Shown here: positions 37,367 to 47,694 of the stretch, in pieces
How positions within the stretch are numbered: position 1 is the stretch's first letter
Layout of the letters: the number at the start of each line of letters is the position of its first letter
Source: Leptospira chreensis
Lineage (GTDB): Bacteria; Spirochaetota; Leptospiria; Leptospirales; Leptospiraceae
NCBI RefSeq assembly: GCF_016919165.1
Contig: NZ_JAFFPS010000003.1
Location: 1 to 64,000 of the forward strand
Length of the DNA stretch: 64,000 bases
Direction: 5' to 3'
Made by a program: the position numbers and the translations under genes
Notes under the pieces: model-generated
Seen by the model: the letters and a program-made list of their open reading frames with translations, nothing else
The model's database searches: none
Told to the model about the DNA's origin: nothing

Positions 37367-38581
37367 ATGTTAGTTTCAAGCAAACGACTTTCGAACATTA
37401 TGATTTGGATTCTGATGTTCGGAAGTTGCAAGGAAACTTCCTTTTTTGAATCACATTGGGACCATCCCATCCCGGCCCAGGGGCAACCTCCTGAAACTTT
37501 TTCCTCTTTAGAAAAAAACTTAAACCCCAATGCTTGTAAAACATGTCACAATGACCAGTTCCAAAATTGGGAAAAAAGTTTTCATGCAAAAGCAATCAGC
37601 AAAGGTTTATTATGGCAAAAGGAAATTTTATCTTCTGAGGAGTATAATTCTTGTCTCCAGTGCCACTCACCCTTAGCGGAAACCAAATCAGAACTTTCCA
37701 CTAGTTATCAAACAAAAGAAATTCTAAACTCAAAATCTCATAACTTCCCAGACGGGATATCGAATCCATCCATCATCTGTGCTTCTTGTCATATCCGAAA
37801 CCAAATTCGATTTGGTCCACCAGGAAGAACCAATCAAATCCATGAAGTTTCGGCAAACAGACTACCACATAACGGATATGTTGCGAAGCAGGAATTTGAA
37901 TCCTCTGAATTTTGTAAGTCTTGTCATGAAAGTAAGGAGATGGGAGTCCAACTGAATGGGAAACGACTGATGGAGGTATATTCCGAGTGGGAAAAAAGCC
38001 CCTTTGCGAAACAAGGTATCCAGTGCCAAAACTGCCATATGCCAGGCCGAGAACATTCCTGGAAGGGAATCCATGATAAAACCTTTGTCCAAAACTCACT
38101 TTTACCAACTTGGAGCATTACAGAGAACAAAGGAAAATACAGAATCCAAGCAGAACTTAAATCCATAGGCATTGGTCATAACTTCCCTACTTACGTAGTT
38201 CCAAAAATCTACTTACGTTTTTATGTTGTATTAAAAGAAAATCCAACTCCCATCCTGTTGGAAGAATCAGTCGTGGGAAGGATTGTGAATACAGATCTTA
38301 CCGAAGAATATTTGGATACACGGATCCAGCCGCAGAAATCACATTTAGTTCGTTTTGATTTCGAACCAAAAGAAAATAAAATTCAGAAATTTCTTTGGGA
38401 GATTGAAGTGGATCCGGACGAACAGTACGTCCGGAGTTTTGAAGCACAACTAAAGAATCAAGGAAAACAACTTTCCAACCAATCTAGAAAGTTATTAGAA
38501 GAGTCCCTGTTGGAGAAAAAGAACTCTCGTTATATACTCTTTACTTTGAGTTCGCCAGTGCCTGTTTCACTTCCGCAATGA
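37367..38581 (+). CDS. pentahaem cytochrome c lipoprotein
   Basis: The product is 404 aa with a short signal and lipobox MFGSC. Five CXXCH motifs are present: CKTCH, CLQCH, CASCH, CKSCH and CQNCH. The first context ([20 protein letters not shown]) matches the cytochrome c554-like pattern also seen in the gene at 28118. The C-terminal haem-free domain has [20 protein letters not shown]. It should be lipid-anchored on the periplasmic or outer side and pass electrons. Its last 41 bases overlap the end of metZ on the other strand. Confidence 0.88.
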   Translation: MLVSSKRLSNIMIWILMFGSCKETSFFESHWDHPIPAQGQPPETFSSLEKNLNPNACKTCHNDQFQNWEKSFHAKAISKGLLWQKEILSSEEYNSCLQCHSPLAETKSELSTSYQTKEILNSKSHNFPDGISNPSIICASCHIRNQIRFGPPGRTNQIHEVSANRLPHNGYVAKQEFESSEFCKSCHESKEMGVQLNGKRLMEVYSEWEKSPFAKQGIQCQNCHMPGREHSWKGIHDKTFVQNSLLPTWSITENKGKYRIQAELKSIGIGHNFPTYVVPKIYLRFYVVLKENPTPILLEESVVGRIVNTDLTEEYLDTRIQPQKSHLVRFDFEPKENKIQKFLWEIEVDPDEQYVRSFEAQLKNQGKQLSNQSRKLLEESLLEKKNSRYILFTLSSPVPVSLPQ

Positions 38582-39713
38582 TATCATCGATATGTTCCAA
38601 TCCAACAGACACACGAATGAGACCTGGTAAAATTCCGACAGCCACTCTTTCCGCTTCCGTTAATTTAGAATGAGTGGTTGATGTAGGATGAGTTACAGTC
38701 GTCCTTGTGTCCCCTAAATTGGCCGTAAGAGAAAACCATTTTAAAGAATCTAAAAACTTTCGGGCTCTCTCCACTCCACCTTTAATCACAAAGGAAACAA
38801 TACCACCGCCAGCTTTCATTTGTTTTTTGGCGATCGCATAACCTGGATCTTTCGGCAAAAACGGATACCGAACCAGTTCCACATCAGGTGATCCTTCAAA
38901 AAATTCAGCCAATTTAATTGCATTTTCTGAATGTCGATCCATACGAACAGCGAGGGTTTCCAAACTTTTCGAAATGACCCATGCATTCATAGGAGAAAGA
39001 GAAGGTCCGGTATTACGAGCCATATAACGAATCGGTTGGATGTATTCTTTTTTGCCCAAAATAATACCAGCAATCACTCGACCTTGCCCATCCAAATACT
39101 TAGTGGCAGAGTGAATGACAATATCAGCACCAAAGTCCGCAGGTTTTTGAATATAAGGAGAACAAAAACAATTGTCTACAATGAGAATGGCTTTTTTCTT
39201 TTTACAAAGTGCTGATACCCAAGCCAAATCCACAATATCTAAACCAGGATTCGAAGGTGTTTCTATATACACAATCTTGGTGTTTTCCTGAAATGCAGCT
39301 TCCCATAACTCTGGTTTGTTGATATCAACATAAGTAGTAGTGACCCCAAATCGAGGTAGGATATTAGCAAATATTTGATGAGTGGATCCAAAGATGGCAC
39401 GAGCCGATACAATATGATCACCTGACTTGACAAGGCCAAACACAGAAGTAAACACAGCAGACATTCCTGAGGCAGTCGCAATTCCATCTTCTGTATGTTC
39501 CAAAGAACAGAGTTTATCGATGAGTTCAGTGGTATTGGGGTTGGAGAACCTTGTGTACTGGTTCCCAGTGACTTCTTCGGCAAAGAGTGCCCGAGCATGT
39601 TCCGCATCATCAAAAACAAAACTGGAAGTTAAAAATAGAGGGGTGGAATGTTCCTTTTCCCCGGTTCGTTTGGTTTGGATGCGGATGGCGTCAGTTTCGA
39701 AGTGTTCAAACAT
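38541..39713 (-). CDS. metZ: O-succinyl/acetylhomoserine sulfhydrylase-type PLP enzyme
   Basis: The product is 390 aa, full length for the Cys/Met-metabolism PLP family. Visible are GNQYTRFSNPNTTELIDKL, ASGMSAVFT, IVYIETPSNPGLDIVDL, IVDNCFCSPYIQKP and the PLP-lysine segment HSATKYLDGQGRVIAG. The last is typical of MetZ, which makes homocysteine from activated homoserine and sulfide; cystathionine gamma-synthase is the main alternative. It is monocistronic with its own promoter (see 39769). Confidence 0.82.
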   Translation of the reverse strand: MFEHFETDAIRIQTKRTGEKEHSTPLFLTSSFVFDDAEHARALFAEEVTGNQYTRFSNPNTTELIDKLCSLEHTEDGIATASGMSAVFTSVFGLVKSGDHIVSARAIFGSTHQIFANILPRFGVTTTYVDINKPELWEAAFQENTKIVYIETPSNPGLDIVDLAWVSALCKKKKAILIVDNCFCSPYIQKPADFGADIVIHSATKYLDGQGRVIAGIILGKKEYIQPIRYMARNTGPSLSPMNAWVISKSLETLAVRMDRHSENAIKLAEFFEGSPDVELVRYPFLPKDPGYAIAKKQMKAGGGIVSFVIKGGVERARKFLDSLKWFSLTANLGDTRTTVTHPTSTTHSKLTEAERVAVGILPGLIRVSVGLEHIDDIIAEVKQALANSK

Positions 39714-39768
39714 ACTTCTACCAAGGTTGGTGATGAACCTTCGAATTCATCATTTTTTTTAGAAAATA

Positions 39769-39812
39769 TCTGCTATAGAATCGAAATTAAACTAATATAG
39801 CAGAATTTTCAA
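39769..39812 (-). promoter_or_regulatory. metZ promoter with split palindromic operator
   Basis: On the minus strand, TTGAAA (39812-39807) and TAATTT (39789-39784) are separated by exactly 17 bp. The half-site TTCTGCTATA lies within the spacer. An inverted copy, TCTGCTATAG on the plus strand at 39769-39778, lies just beyond the -10. The same halves form the 16-bp palindrome at 57087. The arrangement suggests repressor control of metZ. The -35 overlaps the stop of the ABC ATPase gene. Confidence 0.6.
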
Positions 39813-40477
39813 GAAATTTCTGCGATTTTTCCGTCAATCATATGAACACGTCGTCCAGCAAGTCCCGCATAATCAGGGTCATGCGTAACAAAAAGGATAG
39901 TGGTGCCATCTACTTGGTTGATCCGTTTGAATATCTCCATCACCTTGTCGCCGTTAGTCGTATCTAAATTTCCTGTCGGTTCGTCGGCAAAGAGGAATTT
40001 GGGTTTTTGTATTAGTGCCCTTGCGATGGCTACCCTTTGTCCTTCCCCACCAGACATTTGACTTGGAAACTTATCCTTACAATGTAACACAGAAAAACTG
40101 TCCATCAAATGTAGGGCATACTCTTCCATATCCCTATGAGTGCCCGTTTTTCTTGCTGGCATGGTGATATTTTCAAGTCCCGTAAGCTCCGGCAATAGAT
40201 AATGAAACTGAAAGACAAATCCAATTGATTTATTTCTTAAGTTATGGATCTCTGCACTTCCCATTCCGACGAGGGAACTTCCACCCAGTTTGACATCGCC
40301 ACTCGTTGGATTGTCGAGTCCGCTAACAATGTATAGAAGTGTGGACTTACCGGATCCAGATTTTCCTGTTAAGGCAACAAAATCTCCGAGATCGATTTCT
40401 AAAGAAACATCTTTCAACACTTCTTGTGGTGGATCACCAAAGGACTTAAATATATGTTTGGCCTCAATCCCGGACAT
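39809..40477 (-). CDS. ABC transporter ATPase, LolD/MacB type
   Basis: The product is 222 aa. It has Walker A ALTGKSGSGKSTLLYIVSG, Q-loop FVFQFHYLLPELTGLENI, signature MSGGEGQRVAIARAL, Walker [12 protein letters not shown] and the H-loop VTHDPD. The close relation to LolD/MacB ATPases suggests mechanotransmission rather than substrate import. It is the last gene of a three-gene module with a permease and a membrane-fusion protein. Confidence 0.9.
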   Translation of the reverse strand: MSGIEAKHIFKSFGDPPQEVLKDVSLEIDLGDFVALTGKSGSGKSTLLYIVSGLDNPTSGDVKLGGSSLVGMGSAEIHNLRNKSIGFVFQFHYLLPELTGLENITMPARKTGTHRDMEEYALHLMDSFSVLHCKDKFPSQMSGGEGQRVAIARALIQKPKFLFADEPTGNLDTTNGDKVMEIFKRINQVDGTTILFVTHDPDYAGLAGRRVHMIDGKIAEIS

Positions 40478-41731
40478 TTATGTTGCTCCTCGAATGATAT
40501 CTACAGGAGAGAGGCGGCTTGCCATACGCGCTGGAATATAACTCGCGATAGAAGCACTAAAGACCGCAATAGAAAAACCTTTGAGATAAATCATCCAGTC
40601 CCAGGAAATCATCATGGTTTTCATTAGAGCTTTAGAGTTTTGTTTTGGATCCCCGATGGGAATTCCATCAATATAATAACAACCGATGATACCTACAAAA
40701 ATTCCAATCACAGCCCCAAACGTTCCCAAAAACAATCCTTGAAATATAAATAGTTGGATTGTATCCTTTTCGTCGAAACCAATGGAACGAAGGATGGCGA
40801 CTTCCTTTTTCTTTTGATTCACAACCATATTTAATATATTATAAATTCCAAAGGCAACAACTAGGATTATCGTAAAGGTAGTGGAGTTACGAACAATATC
40901 CTGTGTTCTAAAAACTTGTAAAATACTCGCATTCACTTCGTCCCAACTTTCCACCTTATCTTTGCTAAAGTATCGTAAGTCTGCGGCAATACTAGCTGCA
41001 CCACGAATGTCTTTTATTTTCACAATAATTTGCGAAATCTCACCGCTGGATTTGGTAATACTCTGCACCGTGGATAAGGAAGAATAGGCTGTAACTTCAT
41101 CCACAAGACGGTTTCCCGTATTTAAAATCCCAACCACTTTCACGGGAATCAAATCCGTTCCGGGAATGTATACGAAGATGGTGTCACCGATTTTTGCTCC
41201 CAATTTACCCATGACCCCTTCTCCCATGATGACAAGAGAGGTACCTCGAGACAAATCCGCCAATTTCCCTTCGATGATATAATCACTCAGATTGGTAACT
41301 TTGGGTTGGATTTGAGGATCAACACCCACAAACCTCGCAGGTGCCGTTGTCTTTCCATTTACAAAAATTACTTCTTTTGCGAGTTGCGGTGCAAAAGAAA
41401 TCACCCGATGGTCATTGGATAACTTATCCATCCACCCAAGAACATTTGTTAATCGAGAATTATCAGTCCTTCCCGATGGAGGGGACAACCAACGAACTTC
41501 TTTTCCTTGAAAAAAAACATCATCGAAAGTTCGTTCTGTAACCAATTCGTCTTTCGGAGAAATTTTGATTTGTCCATCGGAGTTCACCAATTGATCAGTA
41601 ATGACAGCTTGAAAACCTAACATAATTCCCGAAAAAATAATATAACCAGCAGTACCGAGTATGATCCCAATGAGTGTCAAAATGGATTGTTGGGGTCTAG
41701 AAAGGATTTGTCTAATGGCAAGAAACAACAT
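40478..41731 (-). CDS. ABC transporter permease, MacB/LolC type
   Basis: The product is 417 aa. One N-terminal membrane segment precedes a large periplasmic MacB-like domain (about residues 45-275). Three C-terminal segments form the FtsX-like core with VAILRSIGFDEKDTIQLFIF and a terminal SYIPARMASRLSPVDIIRGA. It sits directly between its ATPase (0 bp gap) and a periplasmic adaptor (1 bp). A MacAB-like efflux or lipoprotein-release function is possible; the adaptor favours efflux. Confidence 0.88.
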   Translation of the reverse strand: MLFLAIRQILSRPQQSILTLIGIILGTAGYIIFSGIMLGFQAVITDQLVNSDGQIKISPKDELVTERTFDDVFFQGKEVRWLSPPSGRTDNSRLTNVLGWMDKLSNDHRVISFAPQLAKEVIFVNGKTTAPARFVGVDPQIQPKVTNLSDYIIEGKLADLSRGTSLVIMGEGVMGKLGAKIGDTIFVYIPGTDLIPVKVVGILNTGNRLVDEVTAYSSLSTVQSITKSSGEISQIIVKIKDIRGAASIAADLRYFSKDKVESWDEVNASILQVFRTQDIVRNSTTFTIILVVAFGIYNILNMVVNQKKKEVAILRSIGFDEKDTIQLFIFQGLFLGTFGAVIGIFVGIIGCYYIDGIPIGDPKQNSKALMKTMMISWDWMIYLKGFSIAVFSASIASYIPARMASRLSPVDIIRGAT

Positions 41732-41732
41732 A

Positions 41733-42503
41733 CTAGTTTTTAACCAATACTTCGTCGCCTTCTTTCAAATCTCCTTGGAGGAGTTCCCCAAATTCCGAAT
41801 TGATGGCTCCAATTCGAATTTCTAATTTTTCCCGTTTCCCATCCCGAAACCGAATGATTTTTCCTCTATCCACAGCAACTAACGGAACCAAGATGACATT
41901 GTCTTTTGAAGAAACTTCAATCGCGACATCCGTTGTCATATCAGGTAAAATTCCATGGGGAAGTTCATTGGCATCGATTCGCACTAAAAATTGCCCATTC
42001 GAAGGATAAATCCTTTCCACACTTCCTTTGTATACATTCCCCCTGATGGATTCAAAACTCAGTTGGGCGACTTGTCCAGGTTTAACACGTAAAGCAGATT
42101 CTTGGTCCAAAGATACGGAGATATATACTTCTTTTAAGTTTTGGATTTCTAAGAGGGGAAGACCAGGCATCGCCGTTTCATTTTTAGAAACATTGAGTTT
42201 GGTTAATGTTCCATTGAAAGGTGAACGAAAGGTTATCCCTGAATCATTCGTAAGAAGAGCTTGGCCTTTTGTGACCGATTGTCCCTCTTCCACAAATATC
42301 TCACGAATAGAGGCAGCAATTCCAAACTTCAAACTAAAACTTTCCACAGGTTTGACAGTCCCTAAAGCATAAACCGCTTCCACTAACGAACCTCTTACGA
42401 TACTCAAGCGATCGGATTGATTACTACGAATGAAAAAGTAGGATGTAAGGATTAGAATGATTATAAAAATAGAACCAACGATATATTGTTTTTTACGATC
42501 CAT
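41733..42503 (-). CDS. periplasmic adaptor (membrane-fusion) protein
   Basis: The product is 256 aa from the ATG at 42503; a TTG 24 bases upstream is in frame. An N-terminal membrane anchor is followed by a lipoyl-like/barrel-sandwich region (VEEGQSVTKGQALLTN, FRSPFNGTLTKLNVSKNETA). Beta-barrel segments (VAQLSFESIRGNVYKGSVER) and a C-terminal domain (ILVPLVAVDRGKIIRFRDGK) complete it. It lacks a long coiled-coil hairpin, so it is a short MacA/HlyD-like adaptor. It precedes the permease and ATPase genes. Confidence 0.82.
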   Translation of the reverse strand: MDRKKQYIVGSIFIIILILTSYFFIRSNQSDRLSIVRGSLVEAVYALGTVKPVESFSLKFGIAASIREIFVEEGQSVTKGQALLTNDSGITFRSPFNGTLTKLNVSKNETAMPGLPLLEIQNLKEVYISVSLDQESALRVKPGQVAQLSFESIRGNVYKGSVERIYPSNGQFLVRIDANELPHGILPDMTTDVAIEVSSKDNVILVPLVAVDRGKIIRFRDGKREKLEIRIGAINSEFGELLQGDLKEGDEVLVKN

Positions 42504-42558
42504 GATAACCAGATCGTAACGAGTCAAAAGTATTTGGAAATTCTTTTTCTAGTGAAAA

Positions 42559-43848
42559 CTAAAGGGACAATCCGAAAACAAACTCACCTTCTCTATCTTT
42601 GGCTGGTTTGTATTCCAAACACCTAACATCAACGAATTGGCCGTTTTGTAAGGTATCAAATCGGAAAGAATCGGCAAGGCGGCCTTTGAGGTAATTGTCG
42701 GTAACAAACCGACCGTCATTTTCTAAAATGGCCTCATAGGATTTACCGATTACAGTCTCTGCATATTTTGTATGGAGTTCGGAACTGAGGGACATCAAAT
42801 CCAAAACTCTACGTTTTTTCTCATCCCCGGGGATGGGATCTCCAAAGGATTCGGCACTGGTTCCCTTACGGACAGAATAAGGAAATACATGGAGTTTGGC
42901 AAAACCGAGCTCACGCAATAATTGTTTTGTTTCCTGAAACTCAAGCTCCGTTTCGGAAGGAAATCCAACAATCACATCCGTTCCGAGAAATAGGTTGGGG
43001 AGTTTTTCTTTTGCCAGTTCGATCCTAGTACGAAACGCATCTGGATGGTAAGTCCGTTTCATATCCTTTAAAATTTTGCGACTTCCACTTTGGATGGGAA
43101 CATGTAAAAATTTACAGAAACGGGGATGTTTCATGAGGTCCAGTAACCCAGATCCAACATCGGGTGGTTCAATCGAGGAGAGGCGAATCCGAGAGTATTC
43201 TAAAATTTTCAAAATCCCTTCAAGGAGATTGAGAAAACCTTTTTCCCCATTTTCTAACCTGTACCAACCAAGATTAACACCTGTTAGCTGGATCTCACCC
43301 ACACCGTTGTCTTGTAAATACCTAACTTGGTCTAAAACATCATTATAATTTCTACTGACACCAAGGCCTCTAGCGGCAGGGATCTTACAATAGGAACATT
43401 TCCTATTACAACCATCTTGGATTTTTAAATAAGCACGAGTGTGGCCTTCTGGCAATACATCAGAATAAGAAAATCGATCCAGAACCTGGGTCGGATCCGA
43501 TTCTTTTCCTTCCCAATCCGCAAGAATCTTATAAGGAAGAGAACTTTTTTCTGTGTTTCCAAATACACCAAAAACACCAGGAATGTTTTGTAAAATTTCT
43601 TTGTCTGTTTCCGCATAACAGCCGGTTACATAGACTTTCGCACCGGGATTGGTACGAATGGCATTACGAATGATATTTCTATTTTTTACGTCGGCTTTGT
43701 TGGTAACAGTACATGTATTGACAACAATGTATTCTGCCTTCTCTTCAGCTTCTGCTAGAGAAAAACCTTTGTCCTTCAGAACAGAGTACATACCATCGGT
43801 CTCAAAAAAATTCAACCGACAACCGAGTGTATGAAACTTAATCTTCAC
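42559..43848 (-). CDS. mtaB: tRNA t6A37 methylthiotransferase MtaB
   Basis: The product is 429 aa. The N-terminal MTTase domain shows [13 protein letters not shown] and [12 protein letters not shown] with cluster cysteines, plus VTGCYAETD. The radical-SAM motif is [15 protein letters not shown]. The MtaB-type spacing and the C-terminal TRAM-like end separate it from MiaB and RimO. MtaB adds a methylthio group to t6A37 of ANN-decoding tRNAs. It overlaps the TPR gene by 4 bp. Confidence 0.92.
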   Translation of the reverse strand: MKIKFHTLGCRLNFFETDGMYSVLKDKGFSLAEAEEKAEYIVVNTCTVTNKADVKNRNIIRNAIRTNPGAKVYVTGCYAETDKEILQNIPGVFGVFGNTEKSSLPYKILADWEGKESDPTQVLDRFSYSDVLPEGHTRAYLKIQDGCNRKCSYCKIPAARGLGVSRNYNDVLDQVRYLQDNGVGEIQLTGVNLGWYRLENGEKGFLNLLEGILKILEYSRIRLSSIEPPDVGSGLLDLMKHPRFCKFLHVPIQSGSRKILKDMKRTYHPDAFRTRIELAKEKLPNLFLGTDVIVGFPSETELEFQETKQLLRELGFAKLHVFPYSVRKGTSAESFGDPIPGDEKKRRVLDLMSLSSELHTKYAETVIGKSYEAILENDGRFVTDNYLKGRLADSFRFDTLQNGQFVDVRCLEYKPAKDREGEFVFGLSL

Positions 43849-44624
43849 AAGTCGCTGAGTGCTGCGATCCGTTTAGAATTTTCTTTAATGGTAGTGCTTT
43901 CCCCATTCAAATCAGCAGCTTTCTGGATACATTCTTTAGCTTCTGTCAAATAGGTGTTTGCTTGGGATTTTTTGCCCAATTTTTTATTCGATTTGTATAA
44001 GGACTCTTGGACAAGAGCCAAGTTATTCCAAATTTCAGGAGAGTTTTGTTTTAAAGAAGAAGCCCAACGCAAACTTACATCCGCTTTGTCATAATTCTTT
44101 AGGTTATAATAAATTTTACCTTCCAACTCCAACATACGAAAGTCGCTAGGACTTCCTGCTTTCGCTTTTTCAATTTGAGACAGGGCCGTTTTAGAAGCTC
44201 CTTTTTCCGAAAGAGCCAATGCATAAAAATAGCGAACTTCTGGATTTTGTGGATACAAAGGAATGGTTTTTTCAGCCAACTCAATTGCAGGTTTCCATTT
44301 TTTATGACGAGTTAAAATGGCAAGGCTACCTTGCAAAAGATCCTCATCATCGGGTTTACGTTTTCTTGCTTCCGAAATATTCTTATAAGAATTTTCAAAA
44401 TCATTCAACTTATCATAGTTATATGCGAGTAATGCATAAAATTCATAAGAAGACTTACCATCGGTCAAAAGACTTTTCACAAGTTCAATGGATTTGTTAT
44501 AATTTTTGACTTTGTATTCGTCAACGGCCTGGAAATAAGCAGAACCAACTTGTTCTTTTTCTTGAGAATGAAGTGAAGTTACGAGTAGACAAGTAACAGC
44601 AGCAATATGGATAAAATGTTTCAT
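43845..44624 (-). CDS. exported TPR-repeat protein
   Basis: The product is 259 aa with a cleavable signal peptide ending TSLHSQ. At least five tetratricopeptide-like units follow ([74 protein letters not shown]). TPR arrays mediate protein contacts; the partner is unknown. It overlaps its neighbours on both sides by 4 bp, so all three are translationally coupled. Confidence 0.85.
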   Translation of the reverse strand: MKHFIHIAAVTCLLVTSLHSQEKEQVGSAYFQAVDEYKVKNYNKSIELVKSLLTDGKSSYEFYALLAYNYDKLNDFENSYKNISEARKRKPDDEDLLQGSLAILTRHKKWKPAIELAEKTIPLYPQNPEVRYFYALALSEKGASKTALSQIEKAKAGSPSDFRMLELEGKIYYNLKNYDKADVSLRWASSLKQNSPEIWNNLALVQESLYKSNKKLGKKSQANTYLTEAKECIQKAADLNGESTTIKENSKRIAALSDL

Positions 44625-45055
44625 AAAAGATCCGATGGAACGGTAATGGAGTTTAAATTGACCGAATCAATCCTGGAATGATAGGGTTCGATGGGGTCCA
44701 GGTATAGGAAAACGCTTCCCCCTTTAGAAAGCAAGTAATGTTCGATATGTTCTTCCGTGATGATTTCCGTGTCAGCCGTATATAAAATGGGGTTTTCGCC
44801 CGGGCCCAAATGGACATGAAATTCTTGGGCGGATAAGAAATCGGAAAGGTTTAGGTATCCTGACCCAAAATAAAGACCGGATTGGAAGTAGTATTTATAA
44901 AAAACTTTGACTTCGGGGAGGATGAGATTGGGGCGAATGTAACCGAGCTCGATTCGTTCGATGGTTCCCACTGTGCGGATTTTCCGAAGTTGGAACCAAA
45001 CCTTACGAATGAAAAAATAGGAAAACAGAAAGACGAGGGGAATGAGGATAGCCAT
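44621..45055 (-). CDS. small membrane-anchored protein, DUF3592-like
   Basis: The product is 144 aa. One N-terminal membrane segment (residues about 2-18) is followed by a beta-rich domain with RTVGTIERIELGYIRPN and VKVFYKYYFQSGLYFGSG. That pattern resembles DUF3592-type domains. The function is unknown. It is 26 bp downstream of clpC and overlaps the TPR gene by 4 bp. Confidence 0.65.
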   Translation of the reverse strand: MAILIPLVFLFSYFFIRKVWFQLRKIRTVGTIERIELGYIRPNLILPEVKVFYKYYFQSGLYFGSGYLNLSDFLSAQEFHVHLGPGENPILYTADTEIITEEHIEHYLLSKGGSVFLYLDPIEPYHSRIDSVNLNSITVPSDLL

Positions 45056-45081
45056 TACCGTTCGCCTTTCCGAAAGGCTCT

Positions 45082-47634
45082 CTACACGAGAGCCAAATCT
45101 TTTTCCTCGGCACTTGGAGAAGAGCCGTCATCTTTTTTCGGAATCTCTTTGAAGTCGGTCCAAGGAGTTTCTGTATACACAAGTTTTCCTTCCGCTAAAT
45201 CCACGAGGATCTTAGTTGGGTTATCATAAACACCTTTCAAAGACTGCACCGCCATATAGTCTTCCAATTCTCTTTGGAACACACGTCGTAGTGGTCGTGC
45301 TCCATAGTTTTGGTCGTAACCAATGGTTGCAAAATGTTCTTTAGCTCCGTGTGTAAGTTCAACAATGACTTTCTTTTCCGTCAGACGTTTGTTAAAATCT
45401 TTCAACATGATATCCACAATACTCACGATCTCTTCTTTTTTGAGAGGAGCAAAGTAAACCACTTCATCCACACGGTTTAGGAATTCTGGATTGAAGTGTT
45501 TCTTCAATTGTTCCCTAGCTTGTTCTGCTTTATAAGTTTCCCTTTCTTCAGCAAAATCCTCAAAACCCAATCGTCCACCTTTCGAAATTTCTTTCGCAGC
45601 GATGTTCGAAGTCATGATGATGATGGTATCGCGGAAGTTTACTTTTCTTCCTTTGGTATCCGTCAAGTTTCCTTCTTCCATAATTTGGAGTAGGATATTG
45701 AAAAGATCATGGTGAGCCTTTTCGATTTCGTCGAGTAATACCAAACTATATGGTTTTCTTCTTACGAACTCTGTGAGTTGGCCACCATCATCATATCCGA
45801 CATATCCTGGAGGAGCTCCGATGAGGCGAGATACCGCATGGGGTTCCATGTATTCCGACATATCGATACGAAGCATATTGTCTTCAGATCCAAACAGTTG
45901 TTCTGCGAGTGCTTTCGCGAGTTCTGTTTTTCCCACACCTGTTGGTCCAAGAAAGATAAACGATCCCGTAGGTCGCTTTTCGCTTTTGAGTCCGGTGCGA
46001 GAACGTCTGACGGCACGAGCCACTTTTTCGATGGCTTCGGTTTGGCCGACAATCCTTCCTTTGATGTCTTCTTCTAAATGGAGAAGTTTTGCATTTTCGG
46101 ATTGTTCCATCTTTTTCAATGGAATTCCCGTCCAGAGGCTAACAACAGAAAGGATATCTTCTTCTTCAATCGAAACTGCATACCCTTCCATACGTTCTTG
46201 CCACTGTTTGGTTTTCTCTTCCAACTGGCCTTTTTTACGATTCACTTCATCGCGAACCGCAGCCGCTTTTTCATACTCTTGGCTACGAACTAAGTCTTCT
46301 TTTTTAACAGAAAGACCTTTGATCTCTTCTTCAATTTCCTTGATTTCATTCGGACGTTGGCAGTTCGCAAGACGAGCTTTGGCTCCTGCTTCATCAATGA
46401 TATCAATGGCTTTGTCTGGTAAAAAACGATCATTGATATAACGATGAGATAATTTCACCGCTTGTTCGATCGCTTTTTCCGAATAACGAACCTTATGGTG
46501 TGCTTCGTATGCTTTTTTCAAACCATCTAAGATTAGAATCGCATCATCCACAGAAGGTTCCAAAACCTTCACCATTTGGAATCTTCTTTCCAAAGCCGAA
46601 TCTTTTTCGATGTATTTACGATATTCGTTATTGGTAGTCGCACCAATACATTGCAGCTCTCCACGAGCAAGGGCTGGTTTTAAGATGTTTGCTGCATCCA
46701 CCGCCCCTTCCGCCGCACCAGCTCCAATCAGAGTGTGCAACTCATCAATGAAGATGATGATGTTTTGAGAAGTAACGATTTCTTTCATGATTTTTTTCAA
46801 TCGTTCTTCAAACTCACCACGGTATTTGGTACCAGCGATTAGGCTTGCTAAATCCAGAGATAACACTCGTTTGTCGAAAAGTAGATCAGGAACCAACTTT
46901 TCGATCACAGCTTGCGCAAGGCCTTCTACAATCGCTGTTTTTCCCACACCTGATTCTCCCACGAGAACAGGGTTGTTTTTTGTTTTACGAGAAAGGATTT
47001 GGATCACACGTTCGATTTCTTTGGAACGGCCAATGACCGGATCCAACTTTTTCTCACGAGCGAGTTGTGTTAAATCCCGTGCAAACTCATCTAAAATAGG
47101 AGTTTTACTCTTTTCTTGTCTCGGAGCTGCTTGCTGTTGGGTTTGGCTTTGGGGACCCGATTGTGTTCCCGTAGTTCCACCCACAGCTCCCGAAGGAGGA
47201 GCCCCAAGAAGGCGCAAAATCTCTGACTTAATGACGTTATAATTTACGCTGAAAGATGATAACGATCCGCCGGCGATATTATTGTTATCGCGAAGTAGTG
47301 CCAAAAGAATGTGTTCGGTTCCTACATAGTTATGTTTGAGGCGTTTTGCTTCCTCTTTAGAAACTTCGATCATTTTTTGGTATTTATCTTGTCCTTGGCT
47401 TACATCAAGTAACAAGGCACCAGAACCCTCACGAGTTCTCTTTTCGACTTCTTTACGGAGTTCGTTTAAATTGATATTTAGATTCGTAAGAATCTTAATC
47501 GCGACAGAGTCCTCCTCCCGGAGAAGCCCAAGTAGAATGTGTTCTGGACCGATAAAATCGGAACCTAAACGTTTAGCCTCATCTTGGGCGATTTCGTTGA
47601 TGACTCTTTTTGCTCTTTTTGTGAATTCCAACAT
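45082..47634 (-). CDS. clpC: ATP-dependent Clp protease ATPase ClpC
   Basis: The product is 850 aa. Two N-terminal Clp repeats ([20 protein letters not shown] opening and [20 protein letters not shown]) precede a Gly/Gln-rich linker (about 145-175). AAA domain 1 has [16 protein letters not shown]; a UVR-like segment ([20 protein letters not shown]) lies in the middle region; AAA domain 2 has [19 protein letters not shown]. ClpC unfolds substrates for ClpP. In Firmicutes it works with McsA and McsB; a fusion of those two types lies 60 bp upstream here. Confidence 0.95.
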   Translation of the reverse strand: MLEFTKRAKRVINEIAQDEAKRLGSDFIGPEHILLGLLREEDSVAIKILTNLNINLNELRKEVEKRTREGSGALLLDVSQGQDKYQKMIEVSKEEAKRLKHNYVGTEHILLALLRDNNNIAGGSLSSFSVNYNVIKSEILRLLGAPPSGAVGGTTGTQSGPQSQTQQQAAPRQEKSKTPILDEFARDLTQLAREKKLDPVIGRSKEIERVIQILSRKTKNNPVLVGESGVGKTAIVEGLAQAVIEKLVPDLLFDKRVLSLDLASLIAGTKYRGEFEERLKKIMKEIVTSQNIIIFIDELHTLIGAGAAEGAVDAANILKPALARGELQCIGATTNNEYRKYIEKDSALERRFQMVKVLEPSVDDAILILDGLKKAYEAHHKVRYSEKAIEQAVKLSHRYINDRFLPDKAIDIIDEAGAKARLANCQRPNEIKEIEEEIKGLSVKKEDLVRSQEYEKAAAVRDEVNRKKGQLEEKTKQWQERMEGYAVSIEEEDILSVVSLWTGIPLKKMEQSENAKLLHLEEDIKGRIVGQTEAIEKVARAVRRSRTGLKSEKRPTGSFIFLGPTGVGKTELAKALAEQLFGSEDNMLRIDMSEYMEPHAVSRLIGAPPGYVGYDDGGQLTEFVRRKPYSLVLLDEIEKAHHDLFNILLQIMEEGNLTDTKGRKVNFRDTIIIMTSNIAAKEISKGGRLGFEDFAEERETYKAEQAREQLKKHFNPEFLNRVDEVVYFAPLKKEEIVSIVDIMLKDFNKRLTEKKVIVELTHGAKEHFATIGYDQNYGARPLRRVFQRELEDYMAVQSLKGVYDNPTKILVDLAEGKLVYTETPWTDFKEIPKKDDGSSPSAEEKDLALV

Positions 47635-47694
47635 GCCGCACCCTGCCTTTGTTAATTAGACGAACGTCCTTGTTCCCATCATGACCGTACCGGT

